DNA of 27,968 bases from Gammaproteobacteria bacterium. Lineage in GTDB: Bacteria; Pseudomonadota; Gammaproteobacteria; Cardiobacteriales; Wohlfahrtiimonadaceae. Positions within the stretch are counted from its first letter, which is position 1; each line of letters starts with the position of its first letter. This document shows positions 8,990 through 16,120 of the stretch, piece by piece. The stretch is from positions 1-27,968 of the forward strand of contig BHEQ01000005.1 in NCBI GenBank assembly GCA_003864535.1, written 5' to 3'. A program made the translations under genes and the position numbers. The notes under the pieces were generated by a model. That model was given only the letters and a program-made list of their open reading frames with translations. It had not been told where the DNA came from and ran no database searches.

Positions 8990-9064
8990 TGCTTGATTTA
9001 AAAAAAATATGTGCTACCTTGCAGGGCTTAAAACATTGCAAGTAATCAATAATGGAAGCACTAA

Positions 9065-10396
9065 ATGTATAATCAGTTATCTCTGAGTGAATTAGATCAA
9101 AAACTTAATATCCTTGTTAATCGTGGCTTTGTGCCTGCTATTGCTTATAGCCTTATCGATCAACGTAAAATTATCCATCAAAATGCGATTGGTTTTAGCG
9201 CAATTCATACTAAAGTTCCTATTAAAATTAAATCTCATAGTCATTTTAGGGCATCGTCTATCACTAACTTGATCGTTTGTTTGGCTGTTTTAAGAATGCA
9301 ACAGCAGCAGTTATTAGATATTGATGAAAATATTAGCACCTATCTTGGCTATAAATTTATTAACCCTAAGTTTAAAGATATACCAATCACGTTAAGGCAA
9401 CTTTTGACGCATACATCTAGTATTCGAGATGGAGAGAATGCTATTTATACGGCACCAAATAATATTAATTTATTTGATCTTTTTAAATTAAATAAAAAAA
9501 ATGCAGAAGGTGCACATTATTACGATAATGCGAGCCACTTTGACTTAAAGCGTGCTCCAGGAAGCTACTTTTGTTACAGTAATTTAAATTTTGGGGTAAT
9601 TGCTACAGTCTTGGAAAAAATAATGCAATTGCGCTTTGATGTACTTATGCAAGAATTTGTTATAAACCCTTTGGAGTTAACTGCAATATTTAATTCTTAC
9701 ACTCTTGATGAAGAAACGCGTAAAACACATACAACTTTATATCGTAAATGCAAGAATTCACTTTGGGATAGCAAGCTTACATGGCAAATTCAAAAAGATC
9801 AGTTTCTAGAAGTTAATGGTAAGTTTTCTGAATTAACGCCCCAATTTGATGAGAAAAGCTACAAAATTGGGCATAATGCCAGCTGTTTTTTTGGAGATGC
9901 AAGCTTACGGATTAATTTGCAAGATACAACTAAAATTGCATTACTCCTTGCCCAAAAAGGCGTACTGCTAACTCCTATAGCTAACGTAACTCCAGTAACT
10001 TATGAAATTCATGAGTTTTTAACTCCTGAGAGTTTCCAATTACTCACCCAAAATCATTGGAAGTATGATGTTAGTTTAAAAGCTGATAAAAGAAATGGGG
10101 ATACATTCAATGGTTTAATTAAGAATTTTGGTTTATCTAATATTCAATTTAAAGATCATGAAGATAGCCCTTTTGGTGATGAGGGCGAGTTTTGGTTTGG
10201 GCATAATGGTGAGGAACATGGTTTAATTAGTGGTCTTTATTGTAACCCTAAGAAAAACCAAGCTATTTTCTTTGCGATAACAGGATTAGGGATAGAGCCT
10301 GAAATCATCCTTCCTTCTGGTTTATATCAAATAGAGAAATATATTTTAGCGGCACTGTTTGATGGTCTTAAAACTTATGAAGATCGTGATATTTAA
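9065..10396 (+). CDS. Class C beta-lactamase-fold serine-hydrolase homologue lacking the SxxK lysine
   Basis: A 443-residue member of the beta-lactamase/penicillin-binding-protein-like (transpeptidase superfamily) serine hydrolases. The fold is recognisable from FRASSITN at 61-68 (the usual position of FRIASVSK), LRQLLTHTSSI at 110-120, the Tyr171-Ser172-Asn173 motif (YxN) and His380-Asn381-Gly382 in WFGHNGEEHG, equivalent to the third KTG/HxG motif. The SxxK motif reads Ser65-Ile-Thr-Asn68, so the lysine that activates the serine in this superfamily is replaced by asparagine. No signal peptide is seen, so the protein is probably cytoplasmic. It may be catalytically altered or inactive. It is single-copy between repeat-rich gaps, which suggests an accessory gene. 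Drug resistance should not be inferred. Confidence 0.75.
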   Translation: MYNQLSLSELDQKLNILVNRGFVPAIAYSLIDQRKIIHQNAIGFSAIHTKVPIKIKSHSHFRASSITNLIVCLAVLRMQQQQLLDIDENISTYLGYKFINPKFKDIPITLRQLLTHTSSIRDGENAIYTAPNNINLFDLFKLNKKNAEGAHYYDNASHFDLKRAPGSYFCYSNLNFGVIATVLEKIMQLRFDVLMQEFVINPLELTAIFNSYTLDEETRKTHTTLYRKCKNSLWDSKLTWQIQKDQFLEVNGKFSELTPQFDEKSYKIGHNASCFFGDASLRINLQDTTKIALLLAQKGVLLTPIANVTPVTYEIHEFLTPESFQLLTQNHWKYDVSLKADKRNGDTFNGLIKNFGLSNIQFKDHEDSPFGDEGEFWFGHNGEEHGLISGLYCNPKKNQAIFFAITGLGIEPEIILPSGLYQIEKYILAALFDGLKTYEDRDI

Positions 10397-10425
10397 ATAA
10401 TTCGTAACTATTGCGCAGTATTATT

Positions 10426-10546
10426 AGCATAAGAAACCCTGCCCACTAAGTTAAAGCTTCTCCCCTAAATCCCCCCTTCGCAGGGGGGACTTTTAGAGCT
10501 CCTCCCCTTGTAAAGAGGGAGATTGGGAGGGGTGGTTTCTTTAGCT
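10426..10546 (+). repeat. Family B C/G-rich palindromic element
   Basis: The ends AGCATAAGAAACC and GGTTTCTTTAGCT form an imperfect inverted pair (11 of 13 positions). Inside are the family segments CACTAAGTTAAAGCTTC, a CCCCCC-TTCGCA-GGGGGG hairpin, TTTTAGAGCTCCTCCCC and GGGAGGGG. Order and wording match the copies near 19033 and, in reverse orientation, 27776. A family-A fragment joins its right side directly. Confidence 0.75.
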
Positions 10547-10613
10547 GGCACGATACTATTTAGTACTCAGTTACCTAGGTAAACCGCGCTTTTAATAATA
10601 TCGCTAGAAAATC
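10543..10613 (-). repeat. Family A palindromic element, central fragment
   Basis: The reverse complement contains GCGATATTATTAAAAGCGC, the central palindrome TTTACCTAGGTAA, and then TACTAAATAGTATCGTGCCAG, matching the core of the full copies. Both outer ends are lost. Stem arms CGATATTATT and AATAGTATCG still pair except for one position. It abuts the family-B element, so the gap between the hydrolase gene and cca is a composite of two repeat families. Confidence 0.7.
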
Positions 10614-10624
10614 ATTGGATAAAT

Positions 10625-11878
10625 ATGGCATCTAATTTAACATTTTCATTTGAAACCTATCTTGTTGGCGGCGCTGTGCGTGATCAACTTTTAAACCTTC
10701 CAATAATAGATCGAGATTGGGTTGTAGTTGGCGCAAATTATGCGCAAATGCTTGAGCATGGCTTTAAATCAGTCGGTAAAGATTTTCCTGTTTTTTTGCA
10801 CCCAGATACTCATGAGGAATATGCACTTGCACGGCAAGAGCGTAAAACAGGTAAAGGTTATCATGGTTTTAGTGTCATTGCTGATGGCACGGTTAGCTTA
10901 GAAGAGGATTTATCTCGGCGTGATTTAACTATTAATGCGATTGCTAAAGCTTGTGATGGGCGTTTAATTGATCCTTATAATGGTATAGATGATCTTAACG
11001 CGCGCGTATTGCGGCATGTGAGTATCGCCTTTAAGGAAGATCCTGTTAGAGTGCTGCGTTTGGCACGTTTTTATGCACGCTTATATGATTTTGGATTTAA
11101 AATTGCCACAGAAACAAAGCAGCTAATTAGTGAAATGATTGCGCAAGGAGAGTTAAATTACCTAAGCCCTGAACGCATTTGGATTGAGCTATCTAAAGCC
11201 TTAAATGGGGCGCATCCAGATCAATTTATCGCCTGTTTACGTGAATTGGGCGCGTTAAAAATAATTCTGCCTGAGGTCGATGCTCTGTTTGGTATACCGC
11301 AACGTCCAGAGTATCATCCTGAAATAGACTCAGGATTGCATACTTTAATGGTCATGCGTCAAGCTGCGCTTTTAAATGCAGATGCAGACACGCTCTTTGC
11401 CTGTTTATGCCACGATCTAGGTAAGGCGACAACTCCTACTCATATTTTGCCAAAACATACACAGCATGAATCTCGCGGTGCGGTTCTTGCTAAAAAATTA
11501 GCCCAGCGCTTAAAAATACCCAACGATACTCAAACTCTTGCAATTAAAGTTGCAAAATACCATCTTTATTTTCATACGTTAAATCAACTCCGCGCTGTAA
11601 CTATTCTTAAATTACTGTTAAGTTTAGATGCATTAAGGCGCCCGCTTGTTTTGGATCAATTTATTCTTGCTTGTATTGCGGATGAGCGCGGTCGCCTTTG
11701 TTTTGAGGATAGGGAGATATTGCAAGGTGAGTTTTTAAAGGAATGTCTTATTGCACTAAAAGGTATTGATGCAAAGCAGCTACTCTTAACTGTAGATCCA
11801 GCTAAAATACCTGAAATTATCCATCTAGAGCGTCTCAAAAAAATAAAGAATGTGATCAAAGATTACACATGGTCTTGA
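10625..11878 (+). CDS. cca: CCA-adding tRNA nucleotidyltransferase with HD domain
   Basis: A 417-residue class II CCA-adding enzyme, which builds or repairs the 3' CCA end of tRNAs. The nucleotidyltransferase head shows YLVGGAVRDQLL (12-23), the metal-binding Asp29-x-Asp31 in DRDWVVVG, and SRRDLTINAIA. RVLRLARFYARL marks the tRNA-binding region. A C-terminal HD phosphohydrolase domain is seen in HTLMVM and CHDLGKATTP, as in the E. coli enzyme, which also has phosphatase and 2',3'-cyclic phosphodiesterase activity. Length is close to the E. coli protein (412). The N terminus is about ten residues longer than usual before YLVGG; the site before the ATG is weak. Three tRNA genes follow directly, and their promoter overlaps the end of this gene. 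Confidence 0.95.
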   Translation: MASNLTFSFETYLVGGAVRDQLLNLPIIDRDWVVVGANYAQMLEHGFKSVGKDFPVFLHPDTHEEYALARQERKTGKGYHGFSVIADGTVSLEEDLSRRDLTINAIAKACDGRLIDPYNGIDDLNARVLRHVSIAFKEDPVRVLRLARFYARLYDFGFKIATETKQLISEMIAQGELNYLSPERIWIELSKALNGAHPDQFIACLRELGALKIILPEVDALFGIPQRPEYHPEIDSGLHTLMVMRQAALLNADADTLFACLCHDLGKATTPTHILPKHTQHESRGAVLAKKLAQRLKIPNDTQTLAIKVAKYHLYFHTLNQLRAVTILKLLLSLDALRRPLVLDQFILACIADERGRLCFEDREILQGEFLKECLIALKGIDAKQLLLTVDPAKIPEIIHLERLKKIKNVIKDYTWS

Positions 11879-11903
11879 CGATCTTAATGCACGCATCTAT
11901 AAT
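11875..11903 (+). promoter_or_regulatory. Sigma-70 promoter of the tRNA cluster
   Basis: TTGACG (11875-11880) and TATAAT (11898-11903) are separated by exactly 17 bp. A GC-rich discriminator (GCGCACC) follows, as is common for stable-RNA promoters under stringent control. The expected start is about 14 bases before tRNA-Pro. The cca stop codon TGA lies within the -35 box. Confidence 0.88.
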
Positions 11904-11923
11904 GCGCACCTGTTAAAGCAGTT

Positions 11924-12000
<77 letters not shown>

Positions 12001-12021
12001 ATTAACAAGCCCTAGATTTAA

Positions 12022-12098
12022 GTGCCCGTAGCTCATCTGGATAGAGCATTGGCCTTCTAAGCCAAGGGTAGCAGGTTCGAGTCCTGCCGGGCACACCA
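12022..12098 (+). tRNA. tRNA-Arg (anticodon TCT)
   Basis: A 77-base cloverleaf with acceptor arms GTGCCCG and CGGGCAC, discriminator A and encoded CCA. The anticodon stem TTGGC/GCCAA encloses CTTCTAA, giving anticodon TCT, which reads AGA/AGG. It is 21 bases after tRNA-Pro, in the same transcript. Confidence 0.97.
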
Positions 12099-12160
12099 TC
12101 TAAAACATTAAAGCAGTTAAGTAGACAAACTACTGCTTAGTGCCAAATTACACCTACTAT

Positions 12161-12237
12161 GGTGGTCGTAGCTCAGTTGGTAGAGCCCCGGATTGTGATT
12201 CCGGTTGTCGTGGGTTCGATCCCCATCGATCACCCCA
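12161..12237 (+). tRNA. tRNA-His (anticodon GTG)
   Basis: The anticodon stem CCGGA/TCCGG encloses TTGTGAT, giving anticodon GTG. An extra G at the 5' end (12161) faces discriminator C73, the identity feature of tRNA-His. The acceptor GTGGTCG pairs with CGATCAC with one G-T wobble. CCA is encoded (12235-12237). It is the third gene of the cluster. Confidence 0.97.
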
Positions 12238-12338
12238 CTTTAAAATGAATAAAGTAGGGGAATAGCTAAAAAAAGCAAATAAATAAACATATAAATAAAA
12301 ACACGTATAAATAAAAACTATAAAATCATACAAAAAAG

Positions 12339-12373
12339 CAATGCCTATAAAAAATCAGGCACTGTATTTTTAT
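12339..12373 (+). terminator. Probable bidirectional terminator between the tRNA cluster and the LOG gene
   Basis: CAATGCCT and AGGCACTG form an 8-bp stem with one mismatch around a 10-base AT loop, followed by a T-rich tract and preceded by an A run. It lies between the rightward tRNA genes and the leftward LOG gene. A second inverted repeat, CCCCACTTTA with TAAAGTAGGGG at 12233-12260, starts within the tRNA-His end and lacks a T tract. Confidence 0.5.
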
Positions 12374-12399
12374 TTGCATTTTGCTTGATATAGCGTTAT

Positions 12400-13050
12400 T
12401 TATTTTTTGATATTAGCATTAACCTCAATATTAAAAGCAGCAATAAGAGTCTCAAGATCATCAACAAGATGATATAGAGATAAGTCTTTGGCGTTTATCG
12501 TTCCATATGCAATCAAGGTATTAGAAAACCAATCAAGTAATGGCTTCCAAAATTTTATGTTTACAAAAATACATGGGATTTTTTTGTTTTTCTTGGTTTG
12601 GATTAGAGTTAATACTTCCGTAAGCTCATCGAGTGTACCAAACCCACCAGGCATAAAAATACACGCATCAGCATATTCAATTAACATATGCTTGCGTGAG
12701 AAAAAATAGCGAAAATTAACACTAATATCTTGGTATGCATTACCTTTTTGTTCTTGAGGTAATTCAATATTTAATCCGACACTTTTAGATTTGCCACTTT
12801 GTGCGCCAAAATTCGCCGCCTCCATAATTCCAGGACCTCCACCTGAGAGGATATGATAGCCACGATCTGAAAAGTAATGGGCAATTTCTTGGGCAAGTTT
12901 ATAATCAGGATGGGTATTTTCAAATCTGGCAGAACCAAAAATTGTTACAGCAGGACCTAACTCATGAAGATGATCAAAGCCATTGGTAAATTCAGAAATG
13001 ATCTGAAACATCTTCCAGCTATTTGGGTTTTTTAAGTGTGTTTTTGGCAT
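12400..13050 (-). CDS. LOG-family (TIGR00730-like) Rossmann-fold protein
   Basis: A 216-residue protein of the LOG family, whose characterised members hydrolyse nucleoside monophosphates such as AMP to free base and ribose 5-phosphate, and in some organisms make cytokinins. Visible motifs are FGSAR (38-42), SGGGPGIMEAAN (69-80), Arg119 in SRKHML, and PGGFGTLDE (134-142), which supplies the catalytic Glu142 and phosphate-binding glycines. Length is typical for the family. GGACA lies 8 bases before the ATG. It is transcribed toward the tRNA cluster and away from rnd, with 127 bases between the rnd end and this start. The biological substrate cannot be inferred. Confidence 0.85.
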   Translation of the reverse strand: MPKTHLKNPNSWKMFQIISEFTNGFDHLHELGPAVTIFGSARFENTHPDYKLAQEIAHYFSDRGYHILSGGGPGIMEAANFGAQSGKSKSVGLNIELPQEQKGNAYQDISVNFRYFFSRKHMLIEYADACIFMPGGFGTLDELTEVLTLIQTKKNKKIPCIFVNIKFWKPLLDWFSNTLIAYGTINAKDLSLYHLVDDLETLIAAFNIEVNANIKK

Positions 13051-13177
13051 TTAATTGTCCATAAAGTAGAGTAGGAGTTATCTATTATTCATGAAGTTAT
13101 AACAAGATTTTGGTATAAATATTATTATAAATTCACGCGTAGTTAATACTGAAGATGAGCTATTTTAAAGAGGGTGA

Positions 13178-14092
13178 CTAAAGTACACTTTCTTGAGATT
13201 TATCTGATTGATAAAACTTTAGTATCCACTTAGATAGCATAGTTTTTATATCTAAATTGATTTGATTAAGCAAAGGATTTTCAAGCACAGGTAAGGTATC
13301 TAAAATCGTTAAGCTTGAGCCATAGTCTTTGGCAAGATCAATTAAAATCTCATCACTAATAACCCAACGTTTCGGGAGATTTTTGTGCATTGCGAGAAGC
13401 TCACGTTCATAAGCAAGTAATTTTAACAAGCTTAAGCGCCTTCCCTTGAGTTTGTTTTTGTGCTTAACTTTACGCCAAACGCTATCAAGCTGAGGAGTGT
13501 ATTTATTTGGATCAATAAGAGCATTTATCTGCGCATTAAAAGATGCTTGGTGGTTGTTAGAGCTTAATTTAGCTTGGAACGCATCATGTAAGGCGATTAA
13601 AAATCTGGCATCATCAAAAGCGTAATCAAGCTGGGCTTCAGTTAAAGGGCGTTTTGACCAATCGGTTCTAGTTTGATCTTTTTCTAAAATAATATTAAAA
13701 ACAAGATGGACAATTTCTTGATAGCTAATTAATAATCCTTCTTTAGCAAAACCCAATAAACTCGCAGCTATTTGGGTGTCAAAAAGAGGAGTTGGAATAA
13801 CCTTAAGTGTAGTAAATAAAGTTTCAATATCTTGACTTGCTGAATGAATAATTTTGAGAATATTTGGATTTTTAAATAATCCAACTAAAGCAGATAGATC
13901 TTTAATTTTAATAGGATCAATAATTAATATTTCAGTAGTTGTGGATAATTGAATTAAGCACAGTTTAGGGAAATATGTCCGAGTCCGCATAAATTCAGTG
14001 TCTATGCCTAATAATTTAATATTAAGATTATGGGTACACCACGTTTCTAATTCAGACTGAGTGTCAATGTAGCGCTTTATAAGTAAGAGCAT
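13178..14092 (-). CDS. rnd: Ribonuclease D
   Basis: A 304-residue 3'-to-5' exoribonuclease of the DEDDy group that trims tRNA and other stable RNA ends. The catalytic residues are visible: Asp31 and Glu33 in DTEF, Asp88 in HSASQDIETL, and Tyr157 with Asp161 in YAFDDARF. An HRDC domain follows at about 210-290 (YERELLAMHKNLPKRWVISD). The protein is shorter than E. coli RNase D (375), consistent with a single HRDC domain instead of two. The start lies 6 bases after the stop of the upstream nuclease gene, so the two are probably cotranscribed. An enzyme of tRNA maturation fits well with the nearby cca and tRNA cluster. Confidence 0.92.
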   Translation of the reverse strand: MLLLIKRYIDTQSELETWCTHNLNIKLLGIDTEFMRTRTYFPKLCLIQLSTTTEILIIDPIKIKDLSALVGLFKNPNILKIIHSASQDIETLFTTLKVIPTPLFDTQIAASLLGFAKEGLLISYQEIVHLVFNIILEKDQTRTDWSKRPLTEAQLDYAFDDARFLIALHDAFQAKLSSNNHQASFNAQINALIDPNKYTPQLDSVWRKVKHKNKLKGRRLSLLKLLAYERELLAMHKNLPKRWVISDEILIDLAKDYGSSLTILDTLPVLENPLLNQINLDIKTMLSKWILKFYQSDKSQESVL

Positions 14093-14098
14093 GTGAGC

Positions 14099-14644
14099 CT
14101 ATTGATAAAAAGAAAGCCATAAAAGAAAGCCATAAAATAAACATGCGCACGATGTTATAAATAGTATAAGGAAAAATATTTTTCTAAAAACAAAAGAAGA
14201 TTTTATGGGTAAGGAGCCACCCATCCATATATCAAGTGCATCTCTATCAATTAAAGTGCAGTTTGTAGTTTTAGAAAAAACAAGTGCTTGTTTCGAGAAA
14301 TAGGAATTTGTAACAACCATAGCTTTAGCACAGCCATAATGCGCTTTGCCTGCAACAGCATCACTAATGGCTGTACGCGATAAATTACTTGTATAGCGTT
14401 TGCATTGAATAGCCCATTTAGTAAAATACTTAGTCGCTAGAATATCAACTCCAAAATCGCTACTTCCTGAGGTAACTTTGACACTTCTAAAACCTTGTTT
14501 TCTAAGTAATTGCGCGACAAAGTATTCAAACTCATGCCCTTGCATCTGATCAACATTAAAAAGTGTTATTGCTGGAGATACTTGGGAATATTTTTGCATG
14601 ACAAGCTTTAAAAATATTCCTACTAATCCAAATAATATATCCAC
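14099..14644 (-). CDS. Membrane-anchored Mrr-type (restriction endonuclease-like) nuclease
   Basis: A 181-residue protein with an Mrr catalytic-type PD-(D/E)XK core: QGHEFEYFVAQLL (35-47), SSDFGVDILA with Asp63 and Asp67, and Gln80-Cys-Lys82 in AIQCKRY. Later come a VVTNSYFS segment and LIDRDALDIW, both usual in this family. There is a possible N-terminal membrane segment (about 3-16) and a clear C-terminal one (about 154-178), so it looks anchored to the inner membrane. The chosen start is GTG with GGAC upstream; internal ATGs at Met16 and Met34 are alternatives. It lies 6 bases upstream of rnd. No methylase or specificity gene is near, so it is not a classical restriction-modification system. 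DNA target and role are unknown. Confidence 0.78.
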   Translation of the reverse strand: MDILFGLVGIFLKLVMQKYSQVSPAITLFNVDQMQGHEFEYFVAQLLRKQGFRSVKVTSGSSDFGVDILATKYFTKWAIQCKRYTSNLSRTAISDAVAGKAHYGCAKAMVVTNSYFSKQALVFSKTTNCTLIDRDALDIWMGGSLPIKSSFVFRKIFFLILFITSCACLFYGFLLWLSFYQ

Positions 14645-14715
14645 GCATGTCCATTGTAAAATAAAAATATCTCTTAATTTAGAGTTATTTTTTAGTTTAA
14701 TTTTATTTCCTTAGC

Positions 14716-15258
14716 TTACTTAGCTTCGTTATAAAGCTTCAAAGAGTTAATAATTTCAACTTCTGCATCAGATTTTTTACCATATCCATCTAATTTAACC
14801 CATTTACCAGGCTCTAAGCCTTTGTAATGCTCAAAGAAGAATTCAATTTGTTGGATTAGTAATGGCGGTAAGTCGAGGATATCTTTTATACTTTCATACA
14901 TTGGGCATAATTTATTAATTGGAACGGCGATGATTTTAGCATCTCCACCTGACTCATCCGTCATTTTAAGCACACCTAAAGGACGTGCGCGAATGACTGC
15001 ACCATGAATTAAAGGGTAGGGCGTGATTACTAAGACATCTAGAGGATCACCATCATCACATAAAGTATGTGGGATAAATCCATAATTAGCAGGATAGCTC
15101 ATCGCTGTGCCAATAAATCTATCGACCATTAATGCGCCAGATTCTTTATCAATTTCATATTTAACTGGGGCAGAGTTTGCTGGAATTTCAATAATTACAT
15201 TAAAATCTTCAGTTATTTTTTCAATATTATTTGCAGCTGGAATTAAATTTAAGCTCAT
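14716..15258 (-). CDS. ppa: Inorganic pyrophosphatase (family I)
   Basis: A 180-residue soluble enzyme that hydrolyses pyrophosphate to phosphate, pulling biosynthetic reactions forward. The signature DGDPLDVLV (69-77) supplies metal-binding Asp69, Asp71 and Asp74. Asp106 in DESGGDAKIIAVP corresponds to the fourth metal ligand. PANYGFIP at 56-63 and the KWVKLDGYG region near the C terminus are standard. Length matches the bacterial family (about 175). The ATG has AAGGA about 11 bases upstream. It appears to be a single-gene unit, 71 bases from the next gene downstream. Confidence 0.96.
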   Translation of the reverse strand: MSLNLIPAANNIEKITEDFNVIIEIPANSAPVKYEIDKESGALMVDRFIGTAMSYPANYGFIPHTLCDDGDPLDVLVITPYPLIHGAVIRARPLGVLKMTDESGGDAKIIAVPINKLCPMYESIKDILDLPPLLIQQIEFFFEHYKGLEPGKWVKLDGYGKKSDAEVEIINSLKLYNEAK

Positions 15259-15708
15259 TGTTATTTTATATCCTTATTTGTTTATTATTTGTTCATTAAA
15301 TTAATATAAATTAAAACGGTGATATTTTAACATACTCTAATGCGGTTAAGATTGGAATTTAGCAGTAATTAACAGTATAGTTAAATAACTAATTAAAACT
15401 GAGCAAGAGTAACTCAATATTGCAATAAATATTACAATAATTGACTATTTTAAATAGCAAAAATGCATTATAGCTTTGGGATAAGTTTAGAATAAAAACT
15501 TGCAAAATAGACTATTATGAGCGATATTATGCGCATGCTTATATAAGGGGACTTCTATTAATTAGATTTTTCAAGGCTTGCAATTTTATTAAAAGCGCAG
15601 TTTACATAGGTAAATGAGCATTTTCATAAAATTGCGTAACGCAGAAAAAGCAATTAATAGATGTGCCCATAAGCATAAACAATTTTTTTTTAAATAGGAA
15701 CTCGTATT
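15259..15708. other. AT-rich divergent intergenic region between ppa and the small lipoprotein gene
   Basis: No gene was seen. It should contain the leftward ppa promoter and the rightward lipoprotein promoter, but no convincing -35/-10 pair was found for either. A TTGACT hexamer lies near 15440 with poorly spaced TTATAG beyond it. The right third is a full family-A element (15547-15668), which ends about 40 bases before the lipoprotein ATG and must lie in its leader or promoter. Confidence 0.5.
15547..15668 (+). repeat. Family A palindromic element, full copy
   Basis: Ends are GGGGACTTCTATTAATTA and the matching CAATTAATAGATGTGCCC. Stem arms GCAATTTTAT (15580-15589) and ATAAAATTGC (15626-15635) are exact complements, around a centre TTTACATAGGTAAA. 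Both stems differ in sequence from the copy at 15998 but remain paired. Beyond the ends, ATGCTTAT on the left and ATAAGCAT on the right extend the palindrome. Confidence 0.85.
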
Positions 15709-15891
15709 ATGAAAGCAGTTATAAAATTATTAGCAATCTCTTCTGTCGCTATGTTTGCAGTTGCATGTGCTGGTGGCGAAGATGGTAAAAAAGCTGATGA
15801 AGCACTTCGCGTAGCTCATGAAGCAAAAGCACAGTCTATTGCTACACAAGAAGCATTAGATCGTATGTTTGTAAGAACTAAAAATAAATAA
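15709..15891 (+). CDS. Small OprI/Lpp-like outer-membrane lipoprotein
   Basis: A 60-residue lipoprotein precursor. The signal peptide ends in a lipobox (FAVAC, Cys20), so the mature protein has about 41 residues and is lipid-anchored. The rest is Ala-rich and helical (KADEALRVAHEAKAQSIATQEALDRM) with the heptad alanine pattern of the OprI/Lpp family, which forms trimeric coiled coils. It ends in RTKNK; E. coli Lpp uses a C-terminal lysine to attach to peptidoglycan, so a similar link is possible. It is shorter than Pseudomonas OprI (83). AGGA lies about 9 bases before the ATG. A strong terminator follows. The gene is framed by two family-A elements in the same orientation. Confidence 0.82.
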   Translation: MKAVIKLLAISSVAMFAVACAGGEDGKKADEALRVAHEAKAQSIATQEALDRMFVRTKNK

Positions 15892-15907
15892 TTTAGTAAC
15901 TAAATGC

Positions 15908-15953
15908 ATAAAATAAGGCAATTGTTGATTTATCTTCAATTGCCTTATTTTAT
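15908..15953 (+). terminator. Strong terminator of the small lipoprotein gene
   Basis: A perfect 17-bp stem (ATAAAATAAGGCAATTG with its complement at 15937-15953) encloses a 12-base loop. The A-rich 5' arm and T-rich 3' arm give a terminator in both directions, 16 bases after the stop codon. Confidence 0.92.
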
Positions 15954-15997
15954 AATGATTTTATAATTATGTTATTTCGAAATGTTAATATTCTAAT

Positions 15998-16117
15998 GGG
16001 GACTTCTATAAATTAGATTTTTCAAGGCTTGTGATATTATTAAAAGCGCAGTTTACTTAGGTAAATGAGCACTAAATAATATCGTGTCAGCTGAAAAAGT
16101 AATTTATAGATGTGCCT
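15998..16117 (+). repeat. Family A palindromic element, full copy
   Basis: The left end GGGGACTTCTATAAATTA and right end TAATTTATAGATGTGCCT are inverted (15 of 18 positions). Inner arms GATATTATT (16033-16041) and AATAATATC (16075-16083) pair perfectly, and GTTTACTTAGGTAAA lies at the centre. It ends 3 bases before the slyX stop, and so separates the lipoprotein terminator from the slyX 3' end. Confidence 0.85.
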
Positions 16118-16120
16118 GTA

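Noticed and set aside
9065..10396. Beta-lactamase conferring drug resistance
   Set aside because: There is no signal peptide, the SxxK lysine is absent and the family contains many esterases and peptidases. The sequence does not support resistance.
12161..12260. Strong terminator directly at the tRNA-His 3' end
   Set aside because: The CCCCACTTTA/TAAAGTAGGGG pair has a bulge, begins inside the tRNA and lacks a T tract. The hairpin near 12339 is a better candidate.
14099..14644. Restriction-modification system
   Set aside because: Only a lone Mrr-type domain is present, with no methylase or specificity gene nearby and with membrane segments unlike classical restriction enzymes.
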